The notes under the pieces were generated by a model, which was given only the letters and a program-made list of their open reading frames with translations, ran no database searches and was not told the DNA's origin. From NCBI GenBank assembly GCA_035294245.1, contig DATGLG010000067.1, positions 243,248-307,247 of the forward strand: a stretch of DNA of 64,000 nt, written 5' to 3'. This stretch comes from DATGLG01 sp035294245 (lineage in GTDB: Bacteria > Pseudomonadota > Alphaproteobacteria > JACZXZ01). Of the stretch, positions 10,098-18,337 are shown in pieces; position 1 is the stretch's first letter, and each line of letters begins with the position of its first letter. A program made the translations under genes and the position numbers.

Positions 10098-10988
10098 CTA
10101 GTCGGTGAGAAGCAAGGCCGGCAGCCGCGCGCCGAGATGCGCCGCGAGCGCGGCCATCTGGCGGGCGAGCTTGGGCAGGCCGGGACCGCGCTCGATCGTC
10201 ACCTCGTTCATATAGAGGGCGCGGTTGATCTCGATCTGCAGAGCGTGAAGGCCCGTCGCCGGCTTGCCGTAATGCCGGGTGGTGAAGCCGCCCGCATAAG
10301 GGTTGTTGCGCACGACCTCGAAGCCCTGCTCGGCGAGGAACGCCTCCACAAGCTCGGTGAGCGCCGGCGCGCAGGCGGTGCCGTGGCAATCTCCGAGCAC
10401 GATGTCGTAGCGGCGCCGCCCGGCATCCTCGTCCATCGGCCCGCCGATCGACGGCATCGAATGGCAGTCGATGAGGAGGCAGACGCCGAAACGCTTGCGC
10501 GTCGAGTCGACGAGCCGCGCGAGCGCCTCGTGATAGGGGCGATAGAAAGCCTCCACCCGGCGCAGCGCCTCCGCGAAATTGAGCTTATCGCGATAGATTT
10601 CCTCGCCGTTGCTCACGACGCGCGCGATGGTGCCGAGCCCCACGGCGATGCGCGGCGAGCGCGTGTTGGCGTATTCGGGGAGCGCATCGGCGAACATGGC
10701 GGGATCGAGCTCGAAGGGCTCGCGGTTCGGGTCGATATAGGCGCGCGGGAAGAGCGCCTTGAGCAGCGGCGCCCCGTGGCTCACCACGCCCGCGAAAATC
10801 TCGTCGACATAAGAGTCCTCCGAGCGGCGCAGGGTGATCGGGTCGAGCCGGGAGCTGGCGACGAAGGCGGGCGGGTAGTTGGCGCCGCTATGAGGCGAGG
10901 CGAAGACCACGGGCAGCGTCTGCTCGCGCGGGCAGGCAGCGTCCCACACGACGCCGAGCCCGGCAGGCGAGGTCACGAAGCTATCCAT
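10098..10988 (-). CDS. N-formylglutamate amidohydrolase family protein
   Basis: Predicted zinc amidohydrolase of 296 residues. Family motifs include FASPHSGANYPPAF, YIDPNREPFELDP, LLIDCHSMPS, DIVLGDCHGTACAP and NPYAGGFTTRHYGKP. It differs clearly from the HutG protein at 58158 and resembles the paralogue that in many alphaproteobacteria sits immediately divergent from cpdR, as here. Whether it hydrolyses N-formylglutamate or another N-acyl amino acid is unknown, and its synteny with a cell-cycle regulator hints at a role outside histidine degradation. The downstream GNAT gene follows after 10 bases. The predicted promoter would place transcription start within a base or two of the ATG. Confidence 0.88.
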   Translation of the reverse strand: MDSFVTSPAGLGVVWDAACPREQTLPVVFASPHSGANYPPAFVASSRLDPITLRRSEDSYVDEIFAGVVSHGAPLLKALFPRAYIDPNREPFELDPAMFADALPEYANTRSPRIAVGLGTIARVVSNGEEIYRDKLNFAEALRRVEAFYRPYHEALARLVDSTRKRFGVCLLIDCHSMPSIGGPMDEDAGRRRYDIVLGDCHGTACAPALTELVEAFLAEQGFEVVRNNPYAGGFTTRHYGKPATGLHALQIEINRALYMNEVTIERGPGLPKLARQMAALAAHLGARLPALLLTD

Positions 10989-10995
10989 GGCGTTG

Positions 10996-11024
10996 TAACT
11001 AGCTTATTCGAAGGCAGCTGTCAC
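10996..11024 (-). promoter_or_regulatory. Candidate promoter of the formylglutamate amidohydrolase-GNAT operon
   Basis: On the minus strand GTGACA (11024-11019), five of six matches to TTGACA, is followed after 17 bases by TAGTTA (11001-10996). Transcription would start near 10989, next to the ATG at 10988, which implies a leaderless or near-leaderless message. Confidence 0.35.
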
Positions 11025-11201
11025 GACCATGGCCGCAGCCGCTGCGACGAAATTCCGGTGCGGCCGGCGGCACGCCGCAGCTTGTGGGCCTCCGTCTCGT
11101 TTACCCTTTCGCAAGGGCCGGCGGATTAGCGTCATGGCGACGATGGGTCATTGCTCGAAGGCTCGTCGCGCGCGCGATCCCGGGCCACGATTGGGACCCC
11201 C

Positions 11202-11561
11202 ATGGCACGCATCCTCCTGGCGGAAGACGACCACTCGATGCGGGTGTTCCTTGCGCGCGCGCTCGAGCGCGCCGGTCACGCGGTCGTCGCGGCCGCCGAC
11301 GGCGGCGCCGCCCTCGCCGCCCTCGACGGCGAGGGCTTCGACCTGCTCATCGCCGATATCGTGATGCCGGGCCTCGACGGCATCGAGCTCGCGCGGCGCG
11401 CCACCCGTGCGGCACCGGCGCTCCGGGTCATGTTCATCACCGGCTTCGCCGCCGTGACCATGAGCGGCGGCCAGATCGCGCCGCGCGCGGCAAAGGTGCT
11501 CTCCAAGCCCTTCCACCTGCGCGACCTCGTGGCCCAGGTCAACCGCGTCCTCGCGGCGTGA
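11202..11561 (+). CDS. cpdR: Response regulator CpdR
   Basis: Single-domain receiver protein of 119 residues. MARILLAEDDHSMRVFLARALERAG is a CpdR hallmark region (AEDDHSMRVFL is its core), with acidic-pocket Asp9/Asp10, phosphoacceptor Asp52 in IADIVMPGLDG and conserved Lys in LSKPFHLRDLV. In Caulobacter, unphosphorylated CpdR primes the ClpXP protease for cell-cycle substrates and is phosphorylated through the CckA-ChpT relay; the same role is inferred here. The start at 11202 fits the fold exactly; in-frame upstream ATG codons would add an unconserved leader. It is divergent from the formylglutamate amidohydrolase gene and followed after 110 bases by tRNA-Val, a conserved alphaproteobacterial neighbourhood. 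Confidence 0.93.
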   Translation: MARILLAEDDHSMRVFLARALERAGHAVVAAADGGAALAALDGEGFDLLIADIVMPGLDGIELARRATRAAPALRVMFITGFAAVTMSGGQIAPRAAKVLSKPFHLRDLVAQVNRVLAA

Positions 11562-11671
11562 GACCGCGCGGGCGATGCTTGCCAAGCCCGGCCTTCGGCG
11601 CTATTAGGACGCTCTTCGCGCGCCGCCGCCGTTGCGGCGCCGGGGGATCCGGCGCGGCCGCTTGGCCGCAA

Positions 11672-11746
11672 GGGCGGTTAGCTCAGCGGAAGAGCACTTG
11701 CTTGACATGCAAGGGGTCAGTGGTTCGATCCCACTACCGCCCACCA
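11672..11746 (+). tRNA. tRNA-Val (anticodon GAC)
   Basis: Full cloverleaf. The acceptor arms GGGCGGT and ACCGCCC pair; the D arm is in TAGCTCAGCGGAAGAGCA; the anticodon stem CTTGC/GCAAG encloses loop TTGACAT with anticodon GAC; the T arm contains GGTTCGATCC. CCA is encoded (11744-11746). It reads GTC/GTT valine codons. A GCGGCC/GGCCGC hairpin sits just before the 5' end (11655-11670). Confidence 0.97.
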
Positions 11747-11786
11747 TCATCCGTCTTTGCCGTTGCCGCTGAGCCCGCCCTTTCGC

Positions 11787-12773
11787 CTATTCGGCGATGC
11801 GGAATTTGCCGCCGAGCCAGGGCATGTGCTCCTCCACCTTGGGCAGGCAGGTCTCGCGAAGAATCCGGCGAGCGAGCTGGGCGATGCGCCGCGGCATGCG
11901 GCCGAGGTCGCCGGTGCGCGCGATCAGGGTGAGGCGCCGGGAGATCCCGGGATCGGGCAGGGGTGCGCAGAAGATTCCCGGCGTGGTCGCCAGGGCCTCG
12001 AGCACGCAGAGCGGCGTGGTGATCGACCAGCCCAGCCCGGCCGCCACCAGCGACACGATGCCCTGGGTATGGTCGAATTCCTGGCTGCGGGGGATGTCGA
12101 GGCGCAGGCGCCGCAGATAGCGCTCGATATGGGCGCCGATCTGCTGGCGCGAGGTGTAGCGGATGAGGGGCAGCTCCGCCGCGAGAGGGGCCAGCGCACT
12201 GTTGTCGCGCGCGCGGCGGCTCTCGGGAAGGAGGAGGATGAAATACTCCTCGAGCAGCTCGAAGCGCTCGAGCCCGTCCACATCCTCGAGCGCATCGCCG
12301 ATGATCGCGATGTCGAGGTCGCGATTGAGAAGTGCTGCCGCATGATGCTCGGTATTGCCCGTCCACAGCGAGAGCTGCCCGGCGTCGTTCCGGAGCTCGG
12401 CGCCGAGAGCCGGCGCGAAATAGGTGAAGAAGGAGTCGACGGCGCCAATACGGATGCGCGGGAGCTTGAACGCGGCCGATTCCCGCACCGTCGCGACGAT
12501 CTGTCGCGCCTCGCCGATGAGCGGCTGCGCCCTCTGCTGCAAGGTGACCCCGGCGGTGGTCAAGGCCAGGGGGCGCAGCTTGCGATCGACGAGCTGGACC
12601 CCGAGGGCATTCTCGAGCTGGCCGATCATCTGGGAGACCGCGGGTTGCGTAAGCCCGAAGCGCATGGCAGCACCCGTCATGCTGCGCGTCTCGGCCACGG
12701 CGAGGAAGACTTCAAGGGCCCTGAAGTCGAAGGGAAGCGGACCCGAGGGAAAACCGGCAGCGTCTTTCTTCAA
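11787..12773 (-). CDS. LysR-family transcriptional regulator
   Basis: Regulator of 328 residues with an N-terminal winged helix-turn-helix (about residues 17-75; RSMTGAAMRFGLTQPAVSQMIGQLE is the HTH, core GLTQPAVSQMIGQLE) and a C-terminal effector-binding domain. It is divergent from the sarcosine oxidase operon, with two T-N11-A palindromes between, so it most likely controls soxBDAG in response to sarcosine or a related methylated amine; this is inference from position. The start is a TTG at 12773 with GGAG eight bases upstream; no ATG is available before the DNA-binding domain. Confidence 0.9.
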   Translation of the reverse strand: MKKDAAGFPSGPLPFDFRALEVFLAVAETRSMTGAAMRFGLTQPAVSQMIGQLENALGVQLVDRKLRPLALTTAGVTLQQRAQPLIGEARQIVATVRESAAFKLPRIRIGAVDSFFTYFAPALGAELRNDAGQLSLWTGNTEHHAAALLNRDLDIAIIGDALEDVDGLERFELLEEYFILLLPESRRARDNSALAPLAAELPLIRYTSRQQIGAHIERYLRRLRLDIPRSQEFDHTQGIVSLVAAGLGWSITTPLCVLEALATTPGIFCAPLPDPGISRRLTLIARTGDLGRMPRRIAQLARRILRETCLPKVEEHMPWLGGKFRIAE

Positions 12774-12804
12774 AGCTTGGCTCCAGGGCTTTTTCCAGAA
12801 TACT

Positions 12805-12845
12805 ATAAGTGAAATTTATGCAAAACATCATAAGAAAAACTTATG
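12805..12845. promoter_or_regulatory. Two LysR-type operator boxes between the LysR gene and soxB
   Basis: Box 1, ATAAGTGAAATTTAT (12805-12819), has ATAA/TTAT arms. Box 2, CATAAGAAAAACTTATG (12829-12845), is a perfect six-base inverted repeat with a five-base spacer. Both contain T-N11-A, the core that LysR-type regulators recognise, and their centres are 25 bases apart, as expected for a tetramer binding a recognition and an activation site. The AT-rich tract contrasts with the surrounding GC-rich DNA. Confidence 0.6.
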
Positions 12846-12912
12846 TATGCGCCATGGCGCCTTCGCCGCCACTATGCGACGGCGAGCTTCTCCCATGTGA
12901 CCCCATTCGGAT

Positions 12913-14169
12913 ATGGCGACGTACTCCTTCCTCAATCTCGCGCGCCATGCGCTGAGCGGGCATCGGAATTGGCCGCGCGCCTGGCGCGACCCCGAGCCCA
13001 GGCCCGGCTACGACGTGGTGATCATCGGCGGCGGCGGGCACGGCCTCGCCACCGCCTATTATCTCGCCGTCGAGCACGGCATCCGCAACGTCGCCGTGCT
13101 CGAGAAGGGCTGGCTCGGCGGCGGCAATACGGGACGCAACACCACCATCGTCCGCTCGAACTATCTCCTGCCGGCCAACGCCCGCTTCTACGAGTTCTCC
13201 CTCAAGCTGTGGGAGGGGTTGAGCGAGGCGCTCAACTACAACGTCATGTTCAGCCAGCGCGGCGTCCTCAACCTGGCCCATTCGGATGCGCAGCTCGACG
13301 CCTTCGCGCGCCGCGGCAATGCCATGCGGCTCCACGGCATCGACGCCGAGCTTCTGACCCGCGACGAGGTGCGCGCGATGGTGCCGCTCCTCGACGCTTC
13401 CGACCATCCGCGCTTTCCCATTCTCGGCGGGCTGCTGCAGCCGCGCGGCGGCACGGCGCGCCACGACGCCGTCGCCTGGGGCTATGCCCGCGCCGCGGAT
13501 GCGCAGGGGGTCGACATCATCCAGAATTGCGAGGTGACGGGTATCGACTGCGCGGGCGGCCGGGTGCGCGGCGTCGCCACCACGCGCGGCGCGATCCAGG
13601 CGGCGCGCATCGGCATCGCCGTCGCCGGCCATAGCGGCCATGTCGCGGCGATGGCGGGGCTGCGCCTTCCCATCGAATCCCACCTCCTGCAGGCAATGGT
13701 GTCGGAGCCCCTCAAGCCGGTGATCGACACCGTCGTCACCTTCGGCGCCGGGCATTTCTACGTCAGCCAGTCCGACAAGGGCGAGCTCGTCATGGGCGGC
13801 GATCTCGACATGTACAACAGCTATGCCCAGCGCGGGAACCCGCCGATCCTCGAGGAGGTCGTCACCTCGGGCCTGCAGCTCTTCCCGATGATGAGCCGGC
13901 TCAGGATGATGCGGCACTGGGGCGGCGTCATGGACATGAGCATGGACGGCAGCCCGATCATCGCCAAGACCCCCATCGACGGGCTCTACCTCAATGGCGG
14001 CTGGTGCTATGGCGGCTTCAAGGCGACCCCGGGCTCGGGCTGGGTCTTCGCCCACACGATCGCCCATGACCGGCCCCACGCGCTCAACGAGGCCTTCACC
14101 CTCGAGCGCTTCGCGCGCGGCGACCTCATCGACGAGAAGGGCGCCGGCCCCGTGCCGAACGCCCATTAG
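12913..14169 (+). CDS. soxB: Sarcosine oxidase, beta subunit
   Basis: Catalytic subunit (418 residues) of cytoplasmic heterotetrameric sarcosine oxidase, which demethylates sarcosine to glycine, passing the methyl carbon to tetrahydrofolate or releasing it as formaldehyde. The dinucleotide-binding motif VVIIGGGGHGLATAYYLA lies at about residues 35-52, and GGNTGRNTTIVRSNY is a family hallmark. His184 in TARHDAVAWG is the likely covalent FMN attachment residue by analogy with characterised enzymes (inferred, not shown). The HYGG-like C-terminal segment GGWCYGGFKATPGSG is also typical. It begins the operon soxB-soxD-soxA-soxG, with soxD starting eight bases after its stop. The Shine-Dalgarno sequence is weak. 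Confidence 0.96.
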   Translation: MATYSFLNLARHALSGHRNWPRAWRDPEPRPGYDVVIIGGGGHGLATAYYLAVEHGIRNVAVLEKGWLGGGNTGRNTTIVRSNYLLPANARFYEFSLKLWEGLSEALNYNVMFSQRGVLNLAHSDAQLDAFARRGNAMRLHGIDAELLTRDEVRAMVPLLDASDHPRFPILGGLLQPRGGTARHDAVAWGYARAADAQGVDIIQNCEVTGIDCAGGRVRGVATTRGAIQAARIGIAVAGHSGHVAAMAGLRLPIESHLLQAMVSEPLKPVIDTVVTFGAGHFYVSQSDKGELVMGGDLDMYNSYAQRGNPPILEEVVTSGLQLFPMMSRLRMMRHWGGVMDMSMDGSPIIAKTPIDGLYLNGGWCYGGFKATPGSGWVFAHTIAHDRPHALNEAFTLERFARGDLIDEKGAGPVPNAH

Positions 14170-14177
14170 GAACGACC

Positions 14178-14453
14178 ATGCTGCTGATCAAATGTCCCTG
14201 GTGCGGGGAGCGCGACCACACGGAGTTCACCTATGGCGGCGACGGCACCCTCGCGCGCCCGGCGGCGGACGCTCCCCTCGAGGCGTGGAACGACTACGTC
14301 TATCAGCGCGACAATCCGCGCGGCCCTCATGTGGAGCTCTGGCAGCACACGGCGAGCTGCCGACGCTGGATCCGCGTCAGGCGCGACACCTTGACCCACG
14401 AGATCACGGCGACCGCACCGGCTCGCGCGCCGCGCACGGAGCTCGAGCGATGA
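14178..14453 (+). CDS. soxD: Sarcosine oxidase, delta subunit
   Basis: Small subunit of 91 residues that binds structural zinc in the sarcosine oxidase heterotetramer. The zinc ligands are visible as CPWCGERDHTEF near the N-terminus and HTASCRRW near residue 57. RDNPRGPHVELWQH and the final FxxxRDTxTHE-like segment (VRRDTLTHEI) are characteristic. It lies eight bases after soxB and overlaps soxA by four bases (ATGA). AGGA precedes the start. Confidence 0.96.
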   Translation: MLLIKCPWCGERDHTEFTYGGDGTLARPAADAPLEAWNDYVYQRDNPRGPHVELWQHTASCRRWIRVRRDTLTHEITATAPARAPRTELER

Positions 14454-17437
14454 GCGCGCAGCGCTTCCGCATTCCCAAGGGCGGCGCCATCGATCGCGGC
14501 CGCCGCATCGGCTTCACTTTCGACGGCCGCCGCTACGAGGGTCATCCCGGCGACACCCTCGCCTCGGCGCTTCTCGCCAATGGCGTGCGCCTGGTCGGGC
14601 GCAGCTTCAAGTATCACCGCCCGCGCGGCATCTACACCGCGGGCTCGGAGGAGCCCAACGCCCTGGTGCGGCTGCGCCGCGAGGCGCGGGCCGAGCCCAA
14701 TACGCGCGCGACGATGATCGAGCTCTTCGACGGCCTGGCGGCGGAGAGCCAGAACCGCTGGCCGTCATTGGGCTGGGATCTCTGGGCGCTCAACGACCGC
14801 CTCTCGCCACTCATCCCCGCGGGCTTCTACTACAAGACCTTCATGGGGCCGCGCGGCGCCTGGAAGGTCTACGAGAAATACATCCGCAAGGCGGCGGGGC
14901 TCGGCATCGCGCCGCGCGCGGCCGATCCGGACTCCTACGAGAAGCGCCACGCCCATTGCGACGTGCTGGTGGTCGGGAGCGGCCCGGCCGGGCTCGCCGC
15001 GGCGCTCGCCGCCGGGCGCGCCGGCGCGCGCGTCATCCTTGTCGACGAGGCCCCGGCGCCGGGCGGCCAGCTCAAGCGCGAGCGCCTCGCGATTGACGGC
15101 CGTCCCGCCCTCGATTGGGTCGCCAAGGCCGTCGCCGAGCTGACGGAGCTCCCCGAGGTCACGCTGCTGCAGCGCACGACCGCCTTCGGCTATTATGACC
15201 ACAATCTCGTGGCGCTGGTCGAGCGCGTGGCGGATCATCTGCCCGAGCCGCTGCCCTATCTGCCGCGCCAGCGCCTCTGGCTCGTGCGCGCGCGCGAGGT
15301 GGTGCTGGCCACGGGTGCGATCGAGCGGCCCCTCGTCTTCGCCAATAACGACCGGCCCGGCGTGATGCTGGCCAATGCCGCGCGGGCCTATGTCAATCAG
15401 TTCGCGGTGCGGCCGGGGAGCCGCGCCATCATCGCCACCAATCAGGACGACGCCTATCGCACGGCCCTCGATCTCGCCGATGGGGGCATTGCCGTCGCCG
15501 CGGTCATCGACGCGCGGCGCGACGGCGGCGGCCAGCTTGCGGCGCGAGTCCGCGCGCGGGGCATCGAGATCCTCGCCGGGCATGGGGTGACGGCGGCCCA
15601 TGGCGGCCGCGCCGTCGGTGAGGTCGCGGCGCGCGCCCTCGACGACGGCGGCAAGCCCGTCGGCGCCGTGCGCCGCATCGGCTGCGACCTCGTCTGCGTC
15701 TCGGGCGGCTGGAGCCCGAGCGTGCATCTCCATTCCCAATCCGGCGGCAAGCTCGCCTATGAGCCCGCCATCGCCGCTTTCGTGCCCTCGACGCCCAAGC
15801 AGGCGGCACGCTCGGCGGGGGCGGCGCGCGGCCATTTCGCCCTCGCCGACTGCCTCGCCGAGGGCTTCGAGGCGGGGGCGAAGGCGGCGCAGGCGGCGGG
15901 CTTCGGCAGCGGCACGGTCCCGCCGGCGCCGCGCGTCGAGGACGAGGCGGAAGCCCCCATCCGGCCGCTCTGGGCCGAGCCTGCGGCCAAGGGCAAGCAC
16001 TTCATCGACATTCAGGACGACGTCACGGCCAAGGACGTGGCGCTCGCGGCGCGCGAGGGCTACGTCTCGGTCGAGCACCTCAAGCGCTACACCACCCTCG
16101 GCATGGGCACCGACCAGGGCAAGACCTCGAACGTCAACGGCCTCGCGGTGATGGCGGCCCTGCGCGGCGAGCCCATCCCCGCCGTCGGCACCACGACCTT
16201 CCGGCCGCCCTATACGCCGGTCGCCTTCGGCGCCTTCGCCGGCCGCGAGACCGGCAAGCATTTCCAGCCGATCCGGCGCAGCCCGATGCATGACTGGCAC
16301 GCGGAGGCGGGGGCGGTCTTCGTCGAGGCGGGGCTCTGGCTGCGGCCGCGCTACTATCCGCGCGCCGGCGAGGAGATGGCGGCCGCGGTGCGGCGCGAGG
16401 CCAAGCATGTGCGCGAGGCCGTCGGGCTCGTCGACGTCACCACCCTCGGCAAGATCGACGTGCAGGGCCCCGATGCCGCCGAGTTCCTCAACCGCGTCTA
16501 TGTCAACGGCTGGAAGACGCTGCCCATCGGCAAGGCGCGCTACGGCCTCATGCTGCGCGAGGACGGCATGGCCTTCGACGACGGCACCACCGCGCGCCTC
16601 GGCGCGCAGCGCTACTTCATGACGACGACGACGGCGAATGCCGCCAAGGTGCTCGCCCATCTCGAATATGGCCTCGACGTGCTGTGGCCGGAGCTCGATG
16701 TCCAGGTCACCTCGGTGACCGAGCAATGGGCCGCCATGGCGCTGGCCGGGCCGCGCAGCCGCAAGGTGCTGGCCAAGCTCGTCGACGGCGATGTGAGCGG
16801 CGACGCGGCCTTGCCCTTCATGGGCCTGCGCGATTGCCGCATCGCCGGGATTCCCGGCCGCGTCTTCCGCATCAGCTTCTCGGGCGAGCTCGCCTACGAG
16901 ATCAACGTGCCGGCGGATTGGGGCCGCACGGCCTGGGAGGCCGTGATGGCGGCGGGCGCCGCCGAGGACATCATCGCCTACGGCACCGAGGCAATGGGCG
17001 TCCTCCGCATCGAGAAGGGCCATGTCGCCGGCCCCGAGCTCAATGGGCAGACGACGCCTTACGATCTCGGGCTCGGTGCCTTGGTGAGCACGAAGAAGGA
17101 CTTCATCGGGCGGCGCCTGCTCGAGCGGCCGGCGCTGCGCGATCCGGCGCGGCCGCGGCTCGTCGGGCTCGCGCCCATCGACGGCCGCATGCGAATCCGC
17201 GCCGGCGCCCAGATCGTCGAGGCGGAAAGCGGGACGGGCGCGCCGATCGGCCATGTCACCTCCGCCGCCTTCAGCCCGACCCTCGGCCATCCCATCGCCC
17301 TTGCCCTGGTGAGCGGCGGGCCCGCGCGCAAGGGCCAGACCCTCTATGCCAGCTATCCCCTCCGCGGAGAGGTGGTGCCCGTCGGCGTCACCGACAGCAT
17401 CTTCGTCGACCCCAAGGGAGAGCGCCTCCATGGTTGA
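14450..17437 (+). CDS. soxA: Sarcosine oxidase, alpha subunit
   Basis: Largest subunit, 995 residues. The N-terminal ferredoxin-like region (FTFDGRRYEGHPGDTLASALL) is followed by an NAD/FAD-type Rossmann module (VLVVGSGPAGLAAALAAGRAG at about residue 170, core VVGSGPAGLAAA), and by a C-terminal glycine-cleavage T-like, folate-binding domain from about residue 610 (IQPIRRSPMHDWHA-like start, then GLVDVTTLGKIDVQGPDA). The folate domain receives the methyl group oxidised off sarcosine. The ATG at 14450 overlaps the soxD stop (ATGA). Its stop overlaps soxG by eight bases. A long open frame on the opposite strand is only a GC-rich mirror of this gene. Confidence 0.96.
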   Translation: MSAQRFRIPKGGAIDRGRRIGFTFDGRRYEGHPGDTLASALLANGVRLVGRSFKYHRPRGIYTAGSEEPNALVRLRREARAEPNTRATMIELFDGLAAESQNRWPSLGWDLWALNDRLSPLIPAGFYYKTFMGPRGAWKVYEKYIRKAAGLGIAPRAADPDSYEKRHAHCDVLVVGSGPAGLAAALAAGRAGARVILVDEAPAPGGQLKRERLAIDGRPALDWVAKAVAELTELPEVTLLQRTTAFGYYDHNLVALVERVADHLPEPLPYLPRQRLWLVRAREVVLATGAIERPLVFANNDRPGVMLANAARAYVNQFAVRPGSRAIIATNQDDAYRTALDLADGGIAVAAVIDARRDGGGQLAARVRARGIEILAGHGVTAAHGGRAVGEVAARALDDGGKPVGAVRRIGCDLVCVSGGWSPSVHLHSQSGGKLAYEPAIAAFVPSTPKQAARSAGAARGHFALADCLAEGFEAGAKAAQAAGFGSGTVPPAPRVEDEAEAPIRPLWAEPAAKGKHFIDIQDDVTAKDVALAAREGYVSVEHLKRYTTLGMGTDQGKTSNVNGLAVMAALRGEPIPAVGTTTFRPPYTPVAFGAFAGRETGKHFQPIRRSPMHDWHAEAGAVFVEAGLWLRPRYYPRAGEEMAAAVRREAKHVREAVGLVDVTTLGKIDVQGPDAAEFLNRVYVNGWKTLPIGKARYGLMLREDGMAFDDGTTARLGAQRYFMTTTTANAAKVLAHLEYGLDVLWPELDVQVTSVTEQWAAMALAGPRSRKVLAKLVDGDVSGDAALPFMGLRDCRIAGIPGRVFRISFSGELAYEINVPADWGRTAWEAVMAAGAAEDIIAYGTEAMGVLRIEKGHVAGPELNGQTTPYDLGLGALVSTKKDFIGRRLLERPALRDPARPRLVGLAPIDGRMRIRAGAQIVEAESGTGAPIGHVTSAAFSPTLGHPIALALVSGGPARKGQTLYASYPLRGEVVPVGVTDSIFVDPKGERLHG

Positions 17438-18053
17438 GCTGCCGCCCCGCCGCTCCCCTCTGGCGGCGGTCTATCGTCCCGGCAATTTCGGCTCCGTCGC
17501 CGCGAGCGGACCCGGCATCGTCCTTTGCGAGCGCCGCGGCCGCTGCATCGTGCAGCTCGCGGCGCGGGACGAGCGCTATGAGAGCGCCGCCGCGCGCATC
17601 GAGGACCGGCTTGGCCTGCCTCTGCCGCGCACGCCCAACCGCGCCAGCGTGGCGGGGGCGCTTGCGGCGTTGTGGACGGGGCCGGGCCGGGCCCTTGTCG
17701 TGGGTCCGGACTCGCGCGACCTCGAGGCCGAGCTCGCGGCGGCCCTCGACGGCGAGGGGAGCGTCGCCCTCACCGACCTCAGCCATGCGCGCGCGATCAT
17801 CCGCATCGCGGGGCCACGACTGCGCGATCTGCTCGCCAAGGGCTGCGGCCTCGATTTCCATCCGCGCGCCTTCGCGGCGGGAGCCTGCGTGCAAAGCGCC
17901 TATCACCACGTCAATGTGCTGATCCATGCCGTGGACGATTCCCCCGCGGCTGAGCTTTACGCGCCGCGCGGCTTCGCCTGCGCGCTCTGGGAGCATCTCG
18001 TCGATGGCGCCCACGAGCTCGGCTGCCGCGTCGAAGCGGATTCCGCCGCGTGA
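17430..18053 (+). CDS. soxG: Sarcosine oxidase, gamma subunit
   Basis: Subunit of 207 residues that completes the heterotetramer. It shows the SoxG pattern: SPLAAVYRPGNFG near the N-terminus, a weakly conserved centre, and SHARAIIRIAGPRLRDLLAKGC with LDFHPRAFAAGACVQSAYHHV and the C-terminal RGFACALWEHLVDGA, which resembles the glycine-cleavage-T fold. It starts inside the 3' end of soxA (eight-base overlap). As the last gene of the operon it is followed by a 284-base gap holding a new promoter. The usual partners glyA, purU and folD are not next to it. Confidence 0.92.
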   Translation: MVELPPRRSPLAAVYRPGNFGSVAASGPGIVLCERRGRCIVQLAARDERYESAAARIEDRLGLPLPRTPNRASVAGALAALWTGPGRALVVGPDSRDLEAELAAALDGEGSVALTDLSHARAIIRIAGPRLRDLLAKGCGLDFHPRAFAAGACVQSAYHHVNVLIHAVDDSPAAELYAPRGFACALWEHLVDGAHELGCRVEADSAA

Positions 18054-18077
18054 GTCGCACGCATCGGGCCGGCCGGC

Positions 18078-18106
18078 TTGACACGGCCACACGCGCCTTC
18101 TAGCGT
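18078..18106 (+). promoter_or_regulatory. Candidate promoter of the sox-linked LIV-type transporter
   Basis: A perfect TTGACA (18078-18083), a 17-base spacer and TAGCGT (18101-18106) lie 25 bases downstream of soxG. Transcription would start near 18113, leaving a leader of about 225 bases before the binding-protein gene. Confidence 0.5.
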
Positions 18107-18112
18107 TTTCGA

Positions 18113-18337
18113 AACGCGGCGAGAACAATTCTCGGAAACCGGAACGCAAGACAGGGAAACGCAGCATTCGTGCTCGAGACTCGCGGGCGTCGCCTCCCGG
18201 CACGCCGGCGGGGACGAGCGGAGACCGGATACGAAGGCATGCGTGTTCAGCGGGAGCGCGCTCAGGGGCGCTCCCGATCGGCACAGGGGACGCGTCGGGC
18301 TGGCCGCACGCCGCCCCGGCCAGACGGGGAGACGGCG
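18113..18337 (+). promoter_or_regulatory. Structured 5' leader of the LIV-type transporter mRNA
   Basis: The leader can form GAGAACAATTCTC (18121-18133), GGGAGCG/CGCTCCC (18252-18275) and CTGGCC/GGCCAG (18300-18323), the last just before the GGGGAG ribosome site. I could not match it to a known riboswitch; glycine-riboswitch signatures are not evident. It may simply be a stable untranslated leader. Confidence 0.3.

Noticed and set aside
14765..17431. A long minus-strand open frame opposite soxA
   Set aside because: soxA is unambiguous by motif and operon overlap, and the antisense frame has no family features or ribosome site.
18054..18337. Glycine riboswitch upstream of the sox-linked transporter
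   Set aside because: The gene context is suggestive, but I could not find the paired glycine-aptamer core elements in the sequence.
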